Below are positions 9,208 through 18,591 of a stretch of DNA of 54,750 nt, one piece after another. Every line of letters starts with the position of its first letter. Position 1 is the first letter of the stretch. The position numbers and the translations under genes are program-made. Below the pieces are notes generated by a model. That model did not search any database and had not been told where the DNA came from. It worked only from the letters and a program-made list of their open reading frames with translations. Source of the DNA: Sporosarcina sp. (GTDB taxonomy: Bacteria > Bacillota > Bacilli > Bacillales_A > Planococcaceae); NCBI GenBank assembly GCA_029263895.1, contig JARIDO010000010.1, positions 1-54,750 of the forward strand, in the 5' to 3' direction.

Positions 9208-10515
9208 TTGAATATATTCAACGATTCACTAGCCCCATTTCATGCATTTGCTGTCAATCATGTTGGTGTTGGGATTCACGCTGTAGACAGACTGGGACGA
9301 ACAGTTATCTATAATGAAAAGATGAAAGCGATTGAAGGATTAGCACTTGAGGATGTTGAAGATCGATCTATTTTAGAGTTATTCAATTTCGAACAAGATG
9401 AAAGTACATTACTAAAAGTATTGCAAAGTGGCATCGAACAATTGAATGTCAAACAAACGTATTGGAATCAAAGCGGCTCGGAAATCACAACGATTAACGA
9501 TACATACCCCATATTTCATGATAGCGAATTAATTGGTGCAATGGAAATTGCTCGTGATGTAACAGCACTTGAAAAATTTGTTCATCAACCTTATAGAAAA
9601 AGTACAAATCCCATAACGTTTAATCGAATTATCGCTCATTCACAATCAATGAAAACGGTTATTTCAACAGCTAAGAAAGCTGCACGCGCAAAATTACCTG
9701 TTTTATTAATCGGTGAAACAGGTACCGGAAAAGATTTAATCGCAGAAAGCATTCACAGTGAATGGGGATCAACAGATACGCTGTTTTATTCAGTTTTTTG
9801 TCATAGCTCTGATGCTCTTTTAATTGACAGGATTCCTGAAGATCTAACTAAGTTGGGAAAAGTGACTGTTTTTTGTGAAAGAATTGATTTGCTGTCAATC
9901 CCTTTGCAACAAAAATTACTAGCCACTCTATTGAACTCTGTTGAAAACAATCGACAGTTCATTGCTAGCATTGGCGACGACCCTATTGAGCTCATTGCAT
10001 CTGGACGTCTATTAAAAGATTTGTACTACTTTTTCTCTTCTTTTACTATTCGAATTCCCCCTTTACGAAAACGTAAGGAGGATATTTTGCCATTCGTTGC
10101 GTCTTATTTACGTAGAAGAAGCGATCGGTTTGGTTTCGCTTTACAAGGGATTTCTCCTGAAGTTGAAGAATTATTTCTCGCCTATAGTTGGCCAGGTAAT
10201 ATGAGAGAACTTGAATTTTTATTAGATGAGATTACTTCTTTAGCGACGACTGAAACAACTATCACCTACGCTATTTTACCTTTACATTTCCGCTTGAAAA
10301 ACGGTGATACGATGAATGCCACAATCCAAGCGGCGGATTTTATTATCCAACCTAGCAAAGAGTTACTACCATTAGATCAGTACCTTCGAGAAACGGAAAT
10401 ATATTACTTGCAAAAAGCTATGAAATTAAACAATGACAACATTACAAAAACGGCCATCGCACTCGGAATGAGTCGACAAAATTTACAGTATAGACTTCGC
10501 AAAATAAAAAAATGA
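9208..10515 (+). CDS. rocR: RocR-like regulator with degenerate sigma-54 AAA+ domain
   Basis: About 435 aa. It has an N-terminal PAS-type domain (roughly 10-120, GVGIHAVDRLGRTVIYNEKM, close to B. subtilis RocR), an AAA+ domain (about 135-350) and a C-terminal Fis-type HTH (TKTAIALGMSRQNLQYRLRK). Walker A is intact (IGETGTGKD). The stretch that should carry the ESILFG...GAFTGA loop is missing, Walker B reads VTVFCERID instead of a LLLDEIN-type motif, and the arginine finger of DLYYRL is replaced (DLYYFF). It therefore should not remodel sigma-54 holoenzyme. It is divergent from rocA. Start TTG 9208 is chosen over ATG 9196, which has no RBS; this is uncertain. Confidence 0.85.
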   Translation: MNIFNDSLAPFHAFAVNHVGVGIHAVDRLGRTVIYNEKMKAIEGLALEDVEDRSILELFNFEQDESTLLKVLQSGIEQLNVKQTYWNQSGSEITTINDTYPIFHDSELIGAMEIARDVTALEKFVHQPYRKSTNPITFNRIIAHSQSMKTVISTAKKAARAKLPVLLIGETGTGKDLIAESIHSEWGSTDTLFYSVFCHSSDALLIDRIPEDLTKLGKVTVFCERIDLLSIPLQQKLLATLLNSVENNRQFIASIGDDPIELIASGRLLKDLYYFFSSFTIRIPPLRKRKEDILPFVASYLRRRSDRFGFALQGISPEVEELFLAYSWPGNMRELEFLLDEITSLATTETTITYAILPLHFRLKNGDTMNATIQAADFIIQPSKELLPLDQYLRETEIYYLQKAMKLNNDNITKTAIALGMSRQNLQYRLRKIKK

Positions 10516-10550
10516 GGAAAGGGCTCAAATTGCAGCCTTTCCTCATTTTT
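10511..10550. terminator. Bidirectional terminator
   Basis: The stem AATGAGGAAAGG / CCTTTCCTCATT followed by TTTTTT overlaps the stop codon of the regulator and abuts the end of yugI. Confidence 0.85.
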
Positions 10551-10924
10551 TATTGACTAGATTTAGCAATCCAATCTTGTAATTTATCTTTTAACGAATT
10601 GAAACCATCTGCATCGCGTTCATCAACACGCGCTTGTAGTGATTTTCTTGGTCGATCGTCTTTTTTCGGCGTTGCGGGTGGTTCCTGAAGCGCACGAATG
10701 GATAAGCTAATTTTCCCAGCTAATTCATCTACCTCTAAAACCTTTACTTGCACTTCTTGACCCATTGTTAAAAACTCGTTGATATCTTTTACAAAGCCGT
10801 ACGTAATTTCAGAAATATGCACAAGCCCTTGTGTATCATTATCCAATGCAACAAATGCTCCATACGGTTGAATTCCTGTTACTTTGCCGGAAAGCTCTTC
10901 GTCTACTTCAAATTTTCTTGCCAC
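10550..10924 (-). CDS. yugI: S1-domain general stress protein (YugI/GSP13)
   Basis: 124 aa. A single S1 RNA-binding domain occupies residues 5-78 (VTGIQPYGAFVALDNDTQGLVHISEI, then VKVLEVDELAGKISLSIRAL), with a charged, basic tail. This matches B. subtilis YugI/GSP13, a ribosome-associated general stress protein. Start is GTG with GGGAG 8-9 nt upstream. It lies beside the roc cluster and forms a single-gene unit convergent with the RocR-like gene. Confidence 0.92.
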   Translation of the reverse strand: MARKFEVDEELSGKVTGIQPYGAFVALDNDTQGLVHISEITYGFVKDINEFLTMGQEVQVKVLEVDELAGKISLSIRALQEPPATPKKDDRPRKSLQARVDERDADGFNSLKDKLQDWIAKSSQ

Positions 10925-11007
10925 TAGAAACAGCTCCCAATCTATTTAAGTATCGTATCTGCCAATAAGGCCATCTACAATTATACCATGCACAATAGGA
11001 TTGAGGC

Positions 11008-11042
11008 AAAAAACGCTGTGGAAAGTAAGCTCCACAACGTTT
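11008..11042 (-). terminator. Terminator after the sigma-like membrane protein gene
   Basis: Minus strand AACGTTGTGGA / TCCACAGCGTT followed by TTTTT, directly downstream of the stop at 11050. Confidence 0.75.
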
Positions 11043-11049
11043 GAGGCAA

Positions 11050-13260
11050 TCACTTTGTTTTCCCTACTTCTTTAGGCGCGGTTTCCATTTCCCACAGTTG
11101 TCTTTCTTCATTCCACTTTAACCAACCATCGTAATGTAAGACGCCTTCTTTTTCATACGATATCGGAATCATTTTCGTATCGTCCTTACCACTCGTTACA
11201 TCGTCGGTTAAGATTATTTCGGCTTCTTGAATTGACAATTTTGAATAGCTCCATCCGTTTAAAAACTCTTCCTTTGTTTGACCAATCGTTTCCTCGTTAT
11301 GCATGAGCCAAAGCGCACCGGGATTTTTTTGTTCGTTCGCATATAAGTAAACGCCTATAATAATAATCGGGTTTATTCCAATTAATGCGTTTTTGTTATT
11401 ATTATCAGAAAGGTTTTGATAGGCATTTTCAACTGCTAGTAAATATTCAGGATCGGTCGTTTCCACCGAATTACCACTTAAATCAGTGAAGTCCTCCATA
11501 TTCACTCCTAACATTTGCTCGTCCCATAGATAATCATCGAGATCCCCCGCTTTAGCAACCTCCATAATTCCATAGATAGGATGAGTTATACTATCCATGT
11601 TTATCGTTTGTTTCCACTCATTATTTTCCATAATTTCAATTATTTTTCGCATTGCATATGCCGAGGGTGAATTTTCATCTCCCTTTGCAATACGTTCCCA
11701 AATTGTTCTGTACTCTTTTTTCAAAATGCCATCTTCATCAAATTGTGCTGTGATGTTTTGGCTAACGATTACATTACTCAATAGTGAGTAATATATACCT
11801 ATCATAGTTTCATAAAGTTCGCCTTGTTCTTTATCATCAAAAAGCGTAGTTTCCATATCAAGTAATACTGCGTAGTACTCTTCAAGTTTAAAGTGCTTGT
11901 CAAGAACATTCAACGTGTGAATTTGATTTTTTTGGATTAAAATCGCTACATATCCCGCTACGCTTCCATGAAGTGATTTTCGTATTTTGTCATCCAATCC
12001 ATTGTTTATATAGCTTGGAAATACGGCGCTCCATTCTTCACCTTCTTGAGTTATTAAATTCATATTTTGCGAGCCCATTTTATTCAACATGTTCCTTAAT
12101 TCATCTGGGTATGAATCTTTTTTTGATAAATACTTTTTTAAATCAAATATATTATTCTTCGTCGCCTTTTCTATTTCATGTTCGTACCTATAAAAAATAT
12201 CCTGGTAAGCATATTCAATTTCCCTTAACCTTCTAAAATATTCAGTTAGGAATTCCTTACTTCGTTCAGCGTTATCTGTTAATGGCTTATCAAGAAGTTG
12301 TTCCACCATAACTGAAGGTAACTCCACTGTTTTCATGATGTCTTCGTATTCTTGCCTGACTTTATCTTTATCAATACCTGTCCCATCACTAATAGCATCT
12401 TTTGTATTTCTTTCTAAAACAGCAAAGAGCTGAGAAGCTTCTCGTCCGAAATATTCCATCCCAAACCTTTCCTCTAACTTCTTTGGATCCCATTCACCTA
12501 ACCCTAATTCTTCATAAACATTTGTCATTTCTGATTCAAATGTGGATTTCAACTTTGCAATATACTTCTCATTTGCTTTAGATTTGTATTCCTCACTCGT
12601 AAAAACAGGTATTGAAATAACTGCCAAAAATAGCAAAATGCCTCCCAACCAAATAATAAGTGATTTTTTAGAAGTCGGTGATTTTTGAATAATTTCTTTT
12701 TCTTCAGCAACGATTGGTTGCATTAATAGTTGATCTTTTTTAAAAGTTAGTGATACTCGGTCATACGACTTTTTTAGGAACGCTATCTTTTTGCCAAGTT
12801 GTTCAATTCCCAATGCATGCTCTGCTTGTTCTATAGACAACCCGACTTCGGTTTCACTACGATTTAATATTTCCGAGATGTCTTGAGCAGACCAATGATG
12901 AAATGAAGTTAAAATAAATGGAATTCTATTTTCAATCGTTAATTCAGTAATCTGATTATGTAATAGATTATCTTCTTCAAATTTAAAAACATTTGCTGTT
13001 TTCAATGGAATCGGTATCTCTTGAACAACCGTTGTTGCTAGTTGGTACAGTTCCAATAACGCTTGATTTTCATTGGACACATTCTCTACAGCACTTTGGA
13101 ACCTGCTGAAAACCTTTTCTGTAAGGAGCCCAGCTTGTTGTAGATCATGTCCAAACTGAACAGCAAATTTTTCAATATTAGGCGAGTGAAGGTCGATCCA
13201 TTGCGAAAACGCATCTGCATCTCCCGATTTATTTTTTTGAATTAAATTGATTTTTTCCAC
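11050..13260 (-). CDS. ECF-sigma-like domain fused to a membrane anchor and large extracytoplasmic domain
   Basis: About 736 aa from GTG 13260 (GGGGAGAG 6 nt upstream). Residues 5-60 resemble sigma region 2 (KSGDADAFSQWIDLHSP, then LLTEKVFSRF). Residues 110-155 resemble region 4 (RIPFILTSFHHWSAQDISEI, then a SIEQAEHALG helix). A single membrane helix follows near 205-225 (SLIIWLGGILLFLAVISIPV). The remaining 500 residues are charged and helical, presumably outside the cell, with no recognised domain. No anti-sigma partner gene adjoins it. The sigma domains look diverged, so it may be a membrane-tethered regulator rather than an active sigma factor. Domain identification is by eye. Confidence 0.75.
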   Translation of the reverse strand: MEKINLIQKNKSGDADAFSQWIDLHSPNIEKFAVQFGHDLQQAGLLTEKVFSRFQSAVENVSNENQALLELYQLATTVVQEIPIPLKTANVFKFEEDNLLHNQITELTIENRIPFILTSFHHWSAQDISEILNRSETEVGLSIEQAEHALGIEQLGKKIAFLKKSYDRVSLTFKKDQLLMQPIVAEEKEIIQKSPTSKKSLIIWLGGILLFLAVISIPVFTSEEYKSKANEKYIAKLKSTFESEMTNVYEELGLGEWDPKKLEERFGMEYFGREASQLFAVLERNTKDAISDGTGIDKDKVRQEYEDIMKTVELPSVMVEQLLDKPLTDNAERSKEFLTEYFRRLREIEYAYQDIFYRYEHEIEKATKNNIFDLKKYLSKKDSYPDELRNMLNKMGSQNMNLITQEGEEWSAVFPSYINNGLDDKIRKSLHGSVAGYVAILIQKNQIHTLNVLDKHFKLEEYYAVLLDMETTLFDDKEQGELYETMIGIYYSLLSNVIVSQNITAQFDEDGILKKEYRTIWERIAKGDENSPSAYAMRKIIEIMENNEWKQTINMDSITHPIYGIMEVAKAGDLDDYLWDEQMLGVNMEDFTDLSGNSVETTDPEYLLAVENAYQNLSDNNNKNALIGINPIIIIGVYLYANEQKNPGALWLMHNEETIGQTKEEFLNGWSYSKLSIQEAEIILTDDVTSGKDDTKMIPISYEKEGVLHYDGWLKWNEERQLWEMETAPKEVGKTK

Positions 13261-13424
13261 AAACAACTCTCCCCAATGGCACTTTTCCTATATCTAGTAT
13301 AGCAAACAGATTTAATAGTTTGTTTATTTATTTTAAAATGAATACGTTCTGTACTTTCAGACATTTAACGACTAACACTGATTATTTCTTTGTTAAAGTT
13401 GTTTTGCATTTAGTCTGAATCATG

Positions 13425-13444
13425 TACAATAAGTAAGTCTTACT
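13425..13444 (+). promoter_or_regulatory. Promoter -10 and overlapping palindrome before the NSS symporter
   Basis: -10 TACAAT (13425-13430) is followed at once by the perfect 13-bp palindrome AGTAAG-T-CTTACT (13432-13444), which would cover the transcription start. A TTTGCA-like -35 lies 16 nt upstream. The palindrome looks like a repressor operator. Confidence 0.45.
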
Positions 13445-13464
13445 AATAGAAAAGAGTGATAGAT

Positions 13465-14793
13465 ATGAAACAAAGAGATCAATGGACTTCAAAAATCGGT
13501 TTCATCTTAGCTGCTGCCGGTAGCGCAATTGGTTTAGGTGCGATATGGAAATTCCCCTATATGGCTGGAACAAATGGCGGTAGCATTTTTGTTATTTTAT
13601 TCATTATAAGTACATTCGCCATTGCATTGCCTATTTTACTTGCTGAATTCGTTATTGGACGTATGGGACAAGCTGATGCAATTACTTCATTAAAAAAGTT
13701 AGCGCCTAAACGCCTCTGGCATCTTACGGGTTGGCTAGGTCTAACAATGTCATTCATTATTTTATCGTTCTATAGTGTTGTTGGCGGTTGGATTCTATCA
13801 TATTTAGCTAGAGCACTTTTCTTTGGTTTGAACATTTCTGATCATAATGGACTCTTCAATTCCATTATTGCAAATCCATTTGAAGTGCTTATGGCACAGG
13901 CGGTTTTCATGCTGCTCACGATATGGATTGTGCAAAGTGGAATACGTGGTGGAATTGAACGCGTGAGCCGTTGGATGATGCCATTGCTTTTCGTCTTCTT
14001 TGTAGTATTGGCGATTCGCTCACTCACATTAGACGGCGCGATGGAAGGCGTTCGTTTCTTGTTTGTACCCGATTGGTCACAACTAACAGGCTCAACAGTG
14101 TTAGTAGCACTAGGGCAAGCGTTCTTTTCATTAAGTGTTGGTGTCACTGCGATGATGACGTATGCTTCTTATTTACCGAAAGAAGAACGTTTGGGTCAAT
14201 CAGCTTTCAATGTAGCTGTACTGAATATCGTAATTTCCATTTTAGCGGGACTCGTTATATTCCCTGCTGTTTTCGCTTTAGGGCAATCACCTGCTGAAGG
14301 TCCTGGTTTAATCTTCGTTATATTGCCAGCCATTTTCAACCAAATTCCATTTGGAAATGTTTTTATGATTGTCTTTTTCATCCTAATGCTTTTTGCAACA
14401 ATCACTTCTTCGATCGCTATGTTGGAAATCGTTGTTTCATCAGGTATTCGTACGAAGCACGAAAGAAGAAAACCTGCTTCCTGGATTTTCGGGCTACTGA
14501 TTTTCATCGTTGGTATTCCAAGCGCACTATCTTTCGGCATATTAAAAGACACTCACATTTTCGGAATGTCGATTTTCGATTTTGCAGATACACTCACAAA
14601 CAGTATCGGTATGCCGCTTGGAGCTTTACTCGTTTCGATATTTGCCGGTTTCGTTTTGACAAAATCACAAACAGACGAAGAACTATCTATGCAGCCTTGG
14701 CTGAATACATTATGGAAATTCCTTGTACGATACCTTGCACCCGTTGCAATCATTATTATTTTCATCGTATGGATTTTAGAAATGACGGCATAA
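13465..14793 (+). CDS. Neurotransmitter:sodium symporter (NSS/SNF) family transporter
   Basis: 442 aa with 11 to 12 membrane helices. TM1 carries the NSS signature of the unwound Na+/substrate site (GFILAAAGSAIGLGAIWKFPY). The following GTNGGSIFVILF matches the family TM2 start. Prokaryotic members such as TnaT, MhsT and LeuT import amino acids with Na+. The energy source fits the Na+ cycle provided by the Mrp antiporter encoded further on. ATG 13465 is chosen because AAAGAG sits 8 nt before it; a GTG at 13456 overlaps that site. Confidence 0.92.
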   Translation: MKQRDQWTSKIGFILAAAGSAIGLGAIWKFPYMAGTNGGSIFVILFIISTFAIALPILLAEFVIGRMGQADAITSLKKLAPKRLWHLTGWLGLTMSFIILSFYSVVGGWILSYLARALFFGLNISDHNGLFNSIIANPFEVLMAQAVFMLLTIWIVQSGIRGGIERVSRWMMPLLFVFFVVLAIRSLTLDGAMEGVRFLFVPDWSQLTGSTVLVALGQAFFSLSVGVTAMMTYASYLPKEERLGQSAFNVAVLNIVISILAGLVIFPAVFALGQSPAEGPGLIFVILPAIFNQIPFGNVFMIVFFILMLFATITSSIAMLEIVVSSGIRTKHERRKPASWIFGLLIFIVGIPSALSFGILKDTHIFGMSIFDFADTLTNSIGMPLGALLVSIFAGFVLTKSQTDEELSMQPWLNTLWKFLVRYLAPVAIIIIFIVWILEMTA

Positions 14794-14832
14794 AAAAGAC
14801 TCCGATTTCAAATTGAAATCGGAGTCTTTTTT
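14792..14832. terminator. Bidirectional terminator
   Basis: A perfect 19-bp stem AAAAAGACTCCGATTTCAA and its complement, ending in TTTTTT, separates the convergent symporter and chemoreceptor genes. Confidence 0.93.
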
Positions 14833-14841
14833 ATGCATTTC

Positions 14842-16536
14842 TTATAATTTAAACTGCACCACCAGTTCATTTAATTGATCTGCTAATGATGCTAATTGTT
14901 TAGAGTTAGCAGCTACTTCTTCCATCGAACTGTTCGTTTGTTGAGATGCAGCAGACGTCTGCTCTACTCCAGCAGCAGATTCTTCTGAAATCGCTGCAAT
15001 TTCTTCAACAGAAGTTCTCATCTTTTGGCTATTATCTGCAATTTCAGCAAGGTTACTTGATACATTTTGAATATGACTTGCCATTTCTGATACAGCCCCG
15101 CTAATTCCATTAAACGTTTCACTTGTAGTATTAATTTGTTCAGTACCTTTTTCTACTTCCTCATAACCACCCATGAGGGAAGTTGCAACTGAACTTGACT
15201 CTGTTTGAATGCTACCAACGATTCCAGTAATGTCTGTAACCGAAATTGAAACTTGTTCAGCTAATTTTTTCACTTCTTCAGCAACAACAGCAAATCCTTT
15301 ACCCTCTTCACCAGCTCTTGCAGCTTCAATTGCAGCATTTAGTGCTAATAGATTCGTTTGGTCTGCAATGTCCTTAATCACCACAACTAGTTTCGAAATC
15401 TCTTGTGATTGTGCATCCAATCCTTGGATCTTCTGAACTGCCTCTTGAACGATTCTGTCAATTTGCACCATTTGATTTTTTGAAGCTTCCATTAATCTTC
15501 TACCTTCAGAAGTCATGGATAACACTTCATTTGAAGCAATTTGAATTTGTTCGCCACGCTCATTTGTCTGACTTACTCGTATCGTAAATGATTCCATAAT
15601 TTCGGATAAGTCATTTGCATTTCTTGCTTCCGATTCAATTCCCGAAGCAATGTCCTGCATCGTTGTCGCAATTTGGTAAGTTGCAGCGTTTACTTCACTG
15701 GACGATTGCGTTAATTCTTCACTATTGGCATTTACAGCTTTTGATACATGATTGATTTTCGTAAGCATGTCACGTGTATTCCCCATCATTTCATTCGTTG
15801 CACCTATGAGTTGTCCTACCTCATCACGTGATGTAATTTCTAATTGCTCATGACTTAAATCACCATCTGCAATCAATTTCATACGATTCATCACAGTAAT
15901 GATTGGTTTTGAAATCGCTTTTGCAGAAATGACTGCTGCTACTATACCTAGAATTGCGATTAGTGTTGTTAAGATCACGACAAATATGGTGTGCGTAAAG
16001 CCAACTCTTTCTAACTTAAGTCCTTTTTCTACAATAGAACCTTGTGAACTAGAAGCCAACTCACTATACCCATCCATTAAATCATCGATAGAGGAAGTAA
16101 TCGAAGCTAAATTTTTAGCTGCCAGTTCTTGATTGCCTTTGTCATATTCACCAAATACTTTTTTCTCCATTGTTGCTTGCCATTCATCAGTTTCTTTAAA
16201 TAGGACGTCTACTTCTGGACTGACTCCTACTTTTCTAGCTACTTCTTCGTATTCTTTCCCTGTAGCAGCATAGTCATTAAAGATATCTTTGTAGCGTTGA
16301 CTACCATCTATAACATAGCCACGTGCAGCACCAATTCGGTTAGCCATCGAATTATCCAACCGTTGGGTTGCTAATAATAATTGTACATCTTCATCAATCA
16401 ATTGCTCCACTTCTTTATTGACAGCTTGTAAAGCTAGAACATTAAAGCTTCCTTGAACAATTATCAGTGCGATAATAAGTGAAAAAGCAAATAATAACTT
16501 CCCCCTAATGCTTTTAAAGTTCAATATTTTTTTCAT
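14842..16536 (-). CDS. Methyl-accepting chemotaxis protein
   Basis: 564 aa. TM1 lies near 11-31, followed by a four-helix-bundle type extracytoplasmic sensor (about 35-185, including [17 protein letters not shown]), TM2 near 187-208, a HAMP domain (about 210-265), and the methyl-accepting coiled-coil. The signalling tip is the canonical [20 protein letters not shown] followed by [16 protein letters not shown]. It signals to CheW/CheA. No other chemotaxis gene is nearby, so it is an orphan receptor; the ligand is unknown. RBS GGGGGAA lies before the ATG. Confidence 0.95.
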   Translation of the reverse strand: MKKILNFKSIRGKLLFAFSLIIALIIVQGSFNVLALQAVNKEVEQLIDEDVQLLLATQRLDNSMANRIGAARGYVIDGSQRYKDIFNDYAATGKEYEEVARKVGVSPEVDVLFKETDEWQATMEKKVFGEYDKGNQELAAKNLASITSSIDDLMDGYSELASSSQGSIVEKGLKLERVGFTHTIFVVILTTLIAILGIVAAVISAKAISKPIITVMNRMKLIADGDLSHEQLEITSRDEVGQLIGATNEMMGNTRDMLTKINHVSKAVNANSEELTQSSSEVNAATYQIATTMQDIASGIESEARNANDLSEIMESFTIRVSQTNERGEQIQIASNEVLSMTSEGRRLMEASKNQMVQIDRIVQEAVQKIQGLDAQSQEISKLVVVIKDIADQTNLLALNAAIEAARAGEEGKGFAVVAEEVKKLAEQVSISVTDITGIVGSIQTESSSVATSLMGGYEEVEKGTEQINTTSETFNGISGAVSEMASHIQNVSSNLAEIADNSQKMRTSVEEIAAISEESAAGVEQTSAASQQTNSSMEEVAANSKQLASLADQLNELVVQFKL

Positions 16537-16754
16537 TTCAATTCCCCCGCTCTTACTATTTTTACTGCAATCAAAAATATTTCCGGTAACTTTCGAATAA
16601 AATTCCTGAAAACAGTAATTACTTTAATATCTAATAATAGTCTGTACTTTCTTTATTATGAATTAAAAGAAATATAATTACAATGATTATTAGGTCTTAT
16701 TACGCACTACTTTTTTCTTCTAAAAAGAATCACCATAGTCATTTGGAATTATAG

Positions 16755-16793
16755 CCAAACAAAAACTCGCCAATTTGGCGAGTTTTTGTTTGG
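16755..16793 (-). terminator. Terminator downstream of yugE
   Basis: A near-perfect 39-nt palindrome CCAAACAAAAACTCGCCAA / TTGGCGAGTTTTTGTTTGG immediately after the yugE stop codon. The 220 bp beyond it, up to the chemoreceptor gene start, is AT-rich with no recognised element. Confidence 0.85.
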
Positions 16794-17054
16794 TTAAACG
16801 ATACATTTCGCTTCGAATTTTACAGCTAACAGTTTATAAGAAATTTGTACGCAATCTTCAATAGGTATCCACGTCTTATATGTATGCTCATAAATTTCAC
16901 GAATTCTTTTTGCTAAATCCGTTGGGTCATCTAACTGATGTAAATCGCTTACAACTTCTTCAATTTCATGTTCATAAGCTTTCTTACCCGCAGAAAATGG
17001 ATCCCACTCTTCGAGTAATGCGCCAGCTTTTTTATTTATTCCAGTAGTTTGCAC
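16794..17054 (-). CDS. yugE: DUF1871 family protein (YugE-like)
   Basis: 86 aa, soluble and acidic, with the family pattern EEWDPFSAGKKAYEHEIEEV in the N-terminal half and YEHTYKTWIPIEDCVQIS in the second half. DUF1871/YugE proteins have no established function. GTG start with GGTGA upstream. It is divergent from patB, as yugE and patB are neighbours in B. subtilis. Confidence 0.82.
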   Translation of the reverse strand: MQTTGINKKAGALLEEWDPFSAGKKAYEHEIEEVVSDLHQLDDPTDLAKRIREIYEHTYKTWIPIEDCVQISYKLLAVKFEAKCIV

Positions 17055-17127
17055 AATGAGTCACCTGATTTTTCTTTAGTCTCATTTATGATAGCATAGT
17101 AATAGAAAAAGGAAAGAGGGGATAATC

Positions 17128-18300
17128 GTGAGCGTATTCGACCAAGTCATTGATAGACGAAAAACAAGATCTGTAAAATGGGATCGAATGGATGTAGTAT
17201 ACGGAATTGAAAACTCTTCTGATATTTTACCTATGTGGGTTGCTGATATGGATTTTGCAGCACCAAAAGTGGTAACAGATGCAATACGTGAAAGACTAGA
17301 TCATGCTGTCTTCGGTTATTCCTATATATGTGAGGGTTGCAAAGATGCCGTCCAGTCGTGGCTTCATCAACGGCATAATTGGACAACTAAAAACGATTGG
17401 ATGTTATTCCATCATGGTGTCGTTCCAGCAATCGCTTCAGTTGTAGAAACATTCACTGAAAAAGGGGATCATATTTTGTTAACCCCCCCTATCTATCCAC
17501 CATTTTTCCAAGTACCTAACGCACAAGATCGAGTAATTGTGGACTGTGTGATGTCTGAAGAAAACGGAATCTATTCCATTGACTTCAATGAATTTGAAAA
17601 AGCTTTACAACAAAATATAAAATTATTCATTTTATGTAACCCGCATAATCCAGGAGGCATTGTCTGGTCTGAACAGACATTAAAAGAAATCATCAGATTA
17701 TGCGCGAAATATGATGTACTCATTCTATCCGACGAAATCCATGCCGATTTAGTTTTCTCCCAATATACACATACACCACTTGCGAAAATCGCTGGAGAAG
17801 AAGCAGGTCGAATCATTACATGTGTCGCACCAACAAAGACATTCAATCTTGCCGGTATACAAGCAGCGGTTATGATTGCTTCTGATGAGGGCGTTCGTGA
17901 AAAACTGACAGCTAACGCCGTTTCACACGGTCAAATGGAACTTAGTTCTTTTGCGGCAGTTGCTCTTAATGCTGCTTATAATGAGGGTGGCCCATGGCTA
18001 GATGAGTTACTTGAAGTCATAAGTGCCAATATGGATTATGTCATTCAAACACTTCCCGCTGCTGTACCTGGTTTAAAAATACAAAAACCACAAGGCACCT
18101 ACTTACTCTGGATTGATTATAGAGATACAGGCTTATGTGAGGAAGACATGATGGACAAATTATTGTCGATTGGTAAATTAGCGCTTGAACCCGGTACAAA
18201 ATATGGTGAGTCCGGAAGAGGTTTTTTGCGCATGAACGTCGCAACGCCTATGACAACTATTAAAGACGGTGTACAACGATTCATTACAGCGATGCAGTAA
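17128..18300 (+). CDS. patB: PatB/MalY-type aminotransferase or cystathionine beta-lyase
   Basis: 390 aa, a fold type I PLP enzyme. Landmarks are MWVADMDFAAPKVV near the N-terminus, FHHGVVPAIASVVETF, LCNPHNPGG, LSDEIHADLVFSQ and the Schiff-base lysine in APTKTFNLAGIQ. MalY/PatB proteins cleave cystathionine and other C-S substrates to yield homocysteine, pyruvate and ammonia. GTG start with GAGGGG 7 nt upstream. It is a single-gene unit ending at a hairpin terminator. Confidence 0.9.
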   Translation: MSVFDQVIDRRKTRSVKWDRMDVVYGIENSSDILPMWVADMDFAAPKVVTDAIRERLDHAVFGYSYICEGCKDAVQSWLHQRHNWTTKNDWMLFHHGVVPAIASVVETFTEKGDHILLTPPIYPPFFQVPNAQDRVIVDCVMSEENGIYSIDFNEFEKALQQNIKLFILCNPHNPGGIVWSEQTLKEIIRLCAKYDVLILSDEIHADLVFSQYTHTPLAKIAGEEAGRIITCVAPTKTFNLAGIQAAVMIASDEGVREKLTANAVSHGQMELSSFAAVALNAAYNEGGPWLDELLEVISANMDYVIQTLPAAVPGLKIQKPQGTYLLWIDYRDTGLCEEDMMDKLLSIGKLALEPGTKYGESGRGFLRMNVATPMTTIKDGVQRFITAMQ

Positions 18301-18321
18301 AGTAATGCTTCAATCAAAAAA

Positions 18322-18354
18322 ACGAGCAATCTCATGATTGAGACTGCTCGTTTT
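18322..18354. terminator. Terminator of patB, overlapping the 3' end of the convergent small gene
   Basis: The stem AACGAGCA-A-TCTCA / TGAGA-C-TGCTCGTT is followed by TTTT and lies partly inside the last codons of the opposite-strand gene ending at 18332. Confidence 0.75.
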
Positions 18355-18550
18355 GCTTTTGTTCTTTTCGTTCTCGTAATATACGTTCTTCTAACTCACG
18401 GGTTTCTTCTTCTTGTTTTTTTGAATTACGTTTAATCCACATAAAAGTAAGAACGAAAAGAACCATGAAGATAGAAAACGAAATAGCCGCTGGAATGTAT
18501 TCAGACTTGTCTTCCGGAAAGTAGAGGAACGGCATTAGTAGTACCAACAT
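18332..18550 (-). CDS. Small membrane protein with charged C-terminal tail
   Basis: 72 aa, not recognised. A short hydrophobic N-terminus (MLVLLMPFLYF), one clear membrane helix (AAISFSIFMVLFVLTFMWI) and a highly charged Glu/Lys/Arg-rich, coiled-coil-like tail. GAGGAAG lies about 10 nt before the ATG. It is upstream of, and on the opposite strand to, no obvious partner; the next gene on its strand is the cyclophilin lipoprotein. Confidence 0.7.
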   Translation of the reverse strand: MLVLLMPFLYFPEDKSEYIPAAISFSIFMVLFVLTFMWIKRNSKKQEEETRELEERILRERKEQKQNEQSQS

Positions 18551-18591
18551 TTATAAACACTTCCTCACTTCGTTTATATCTTTAGTTTCAA

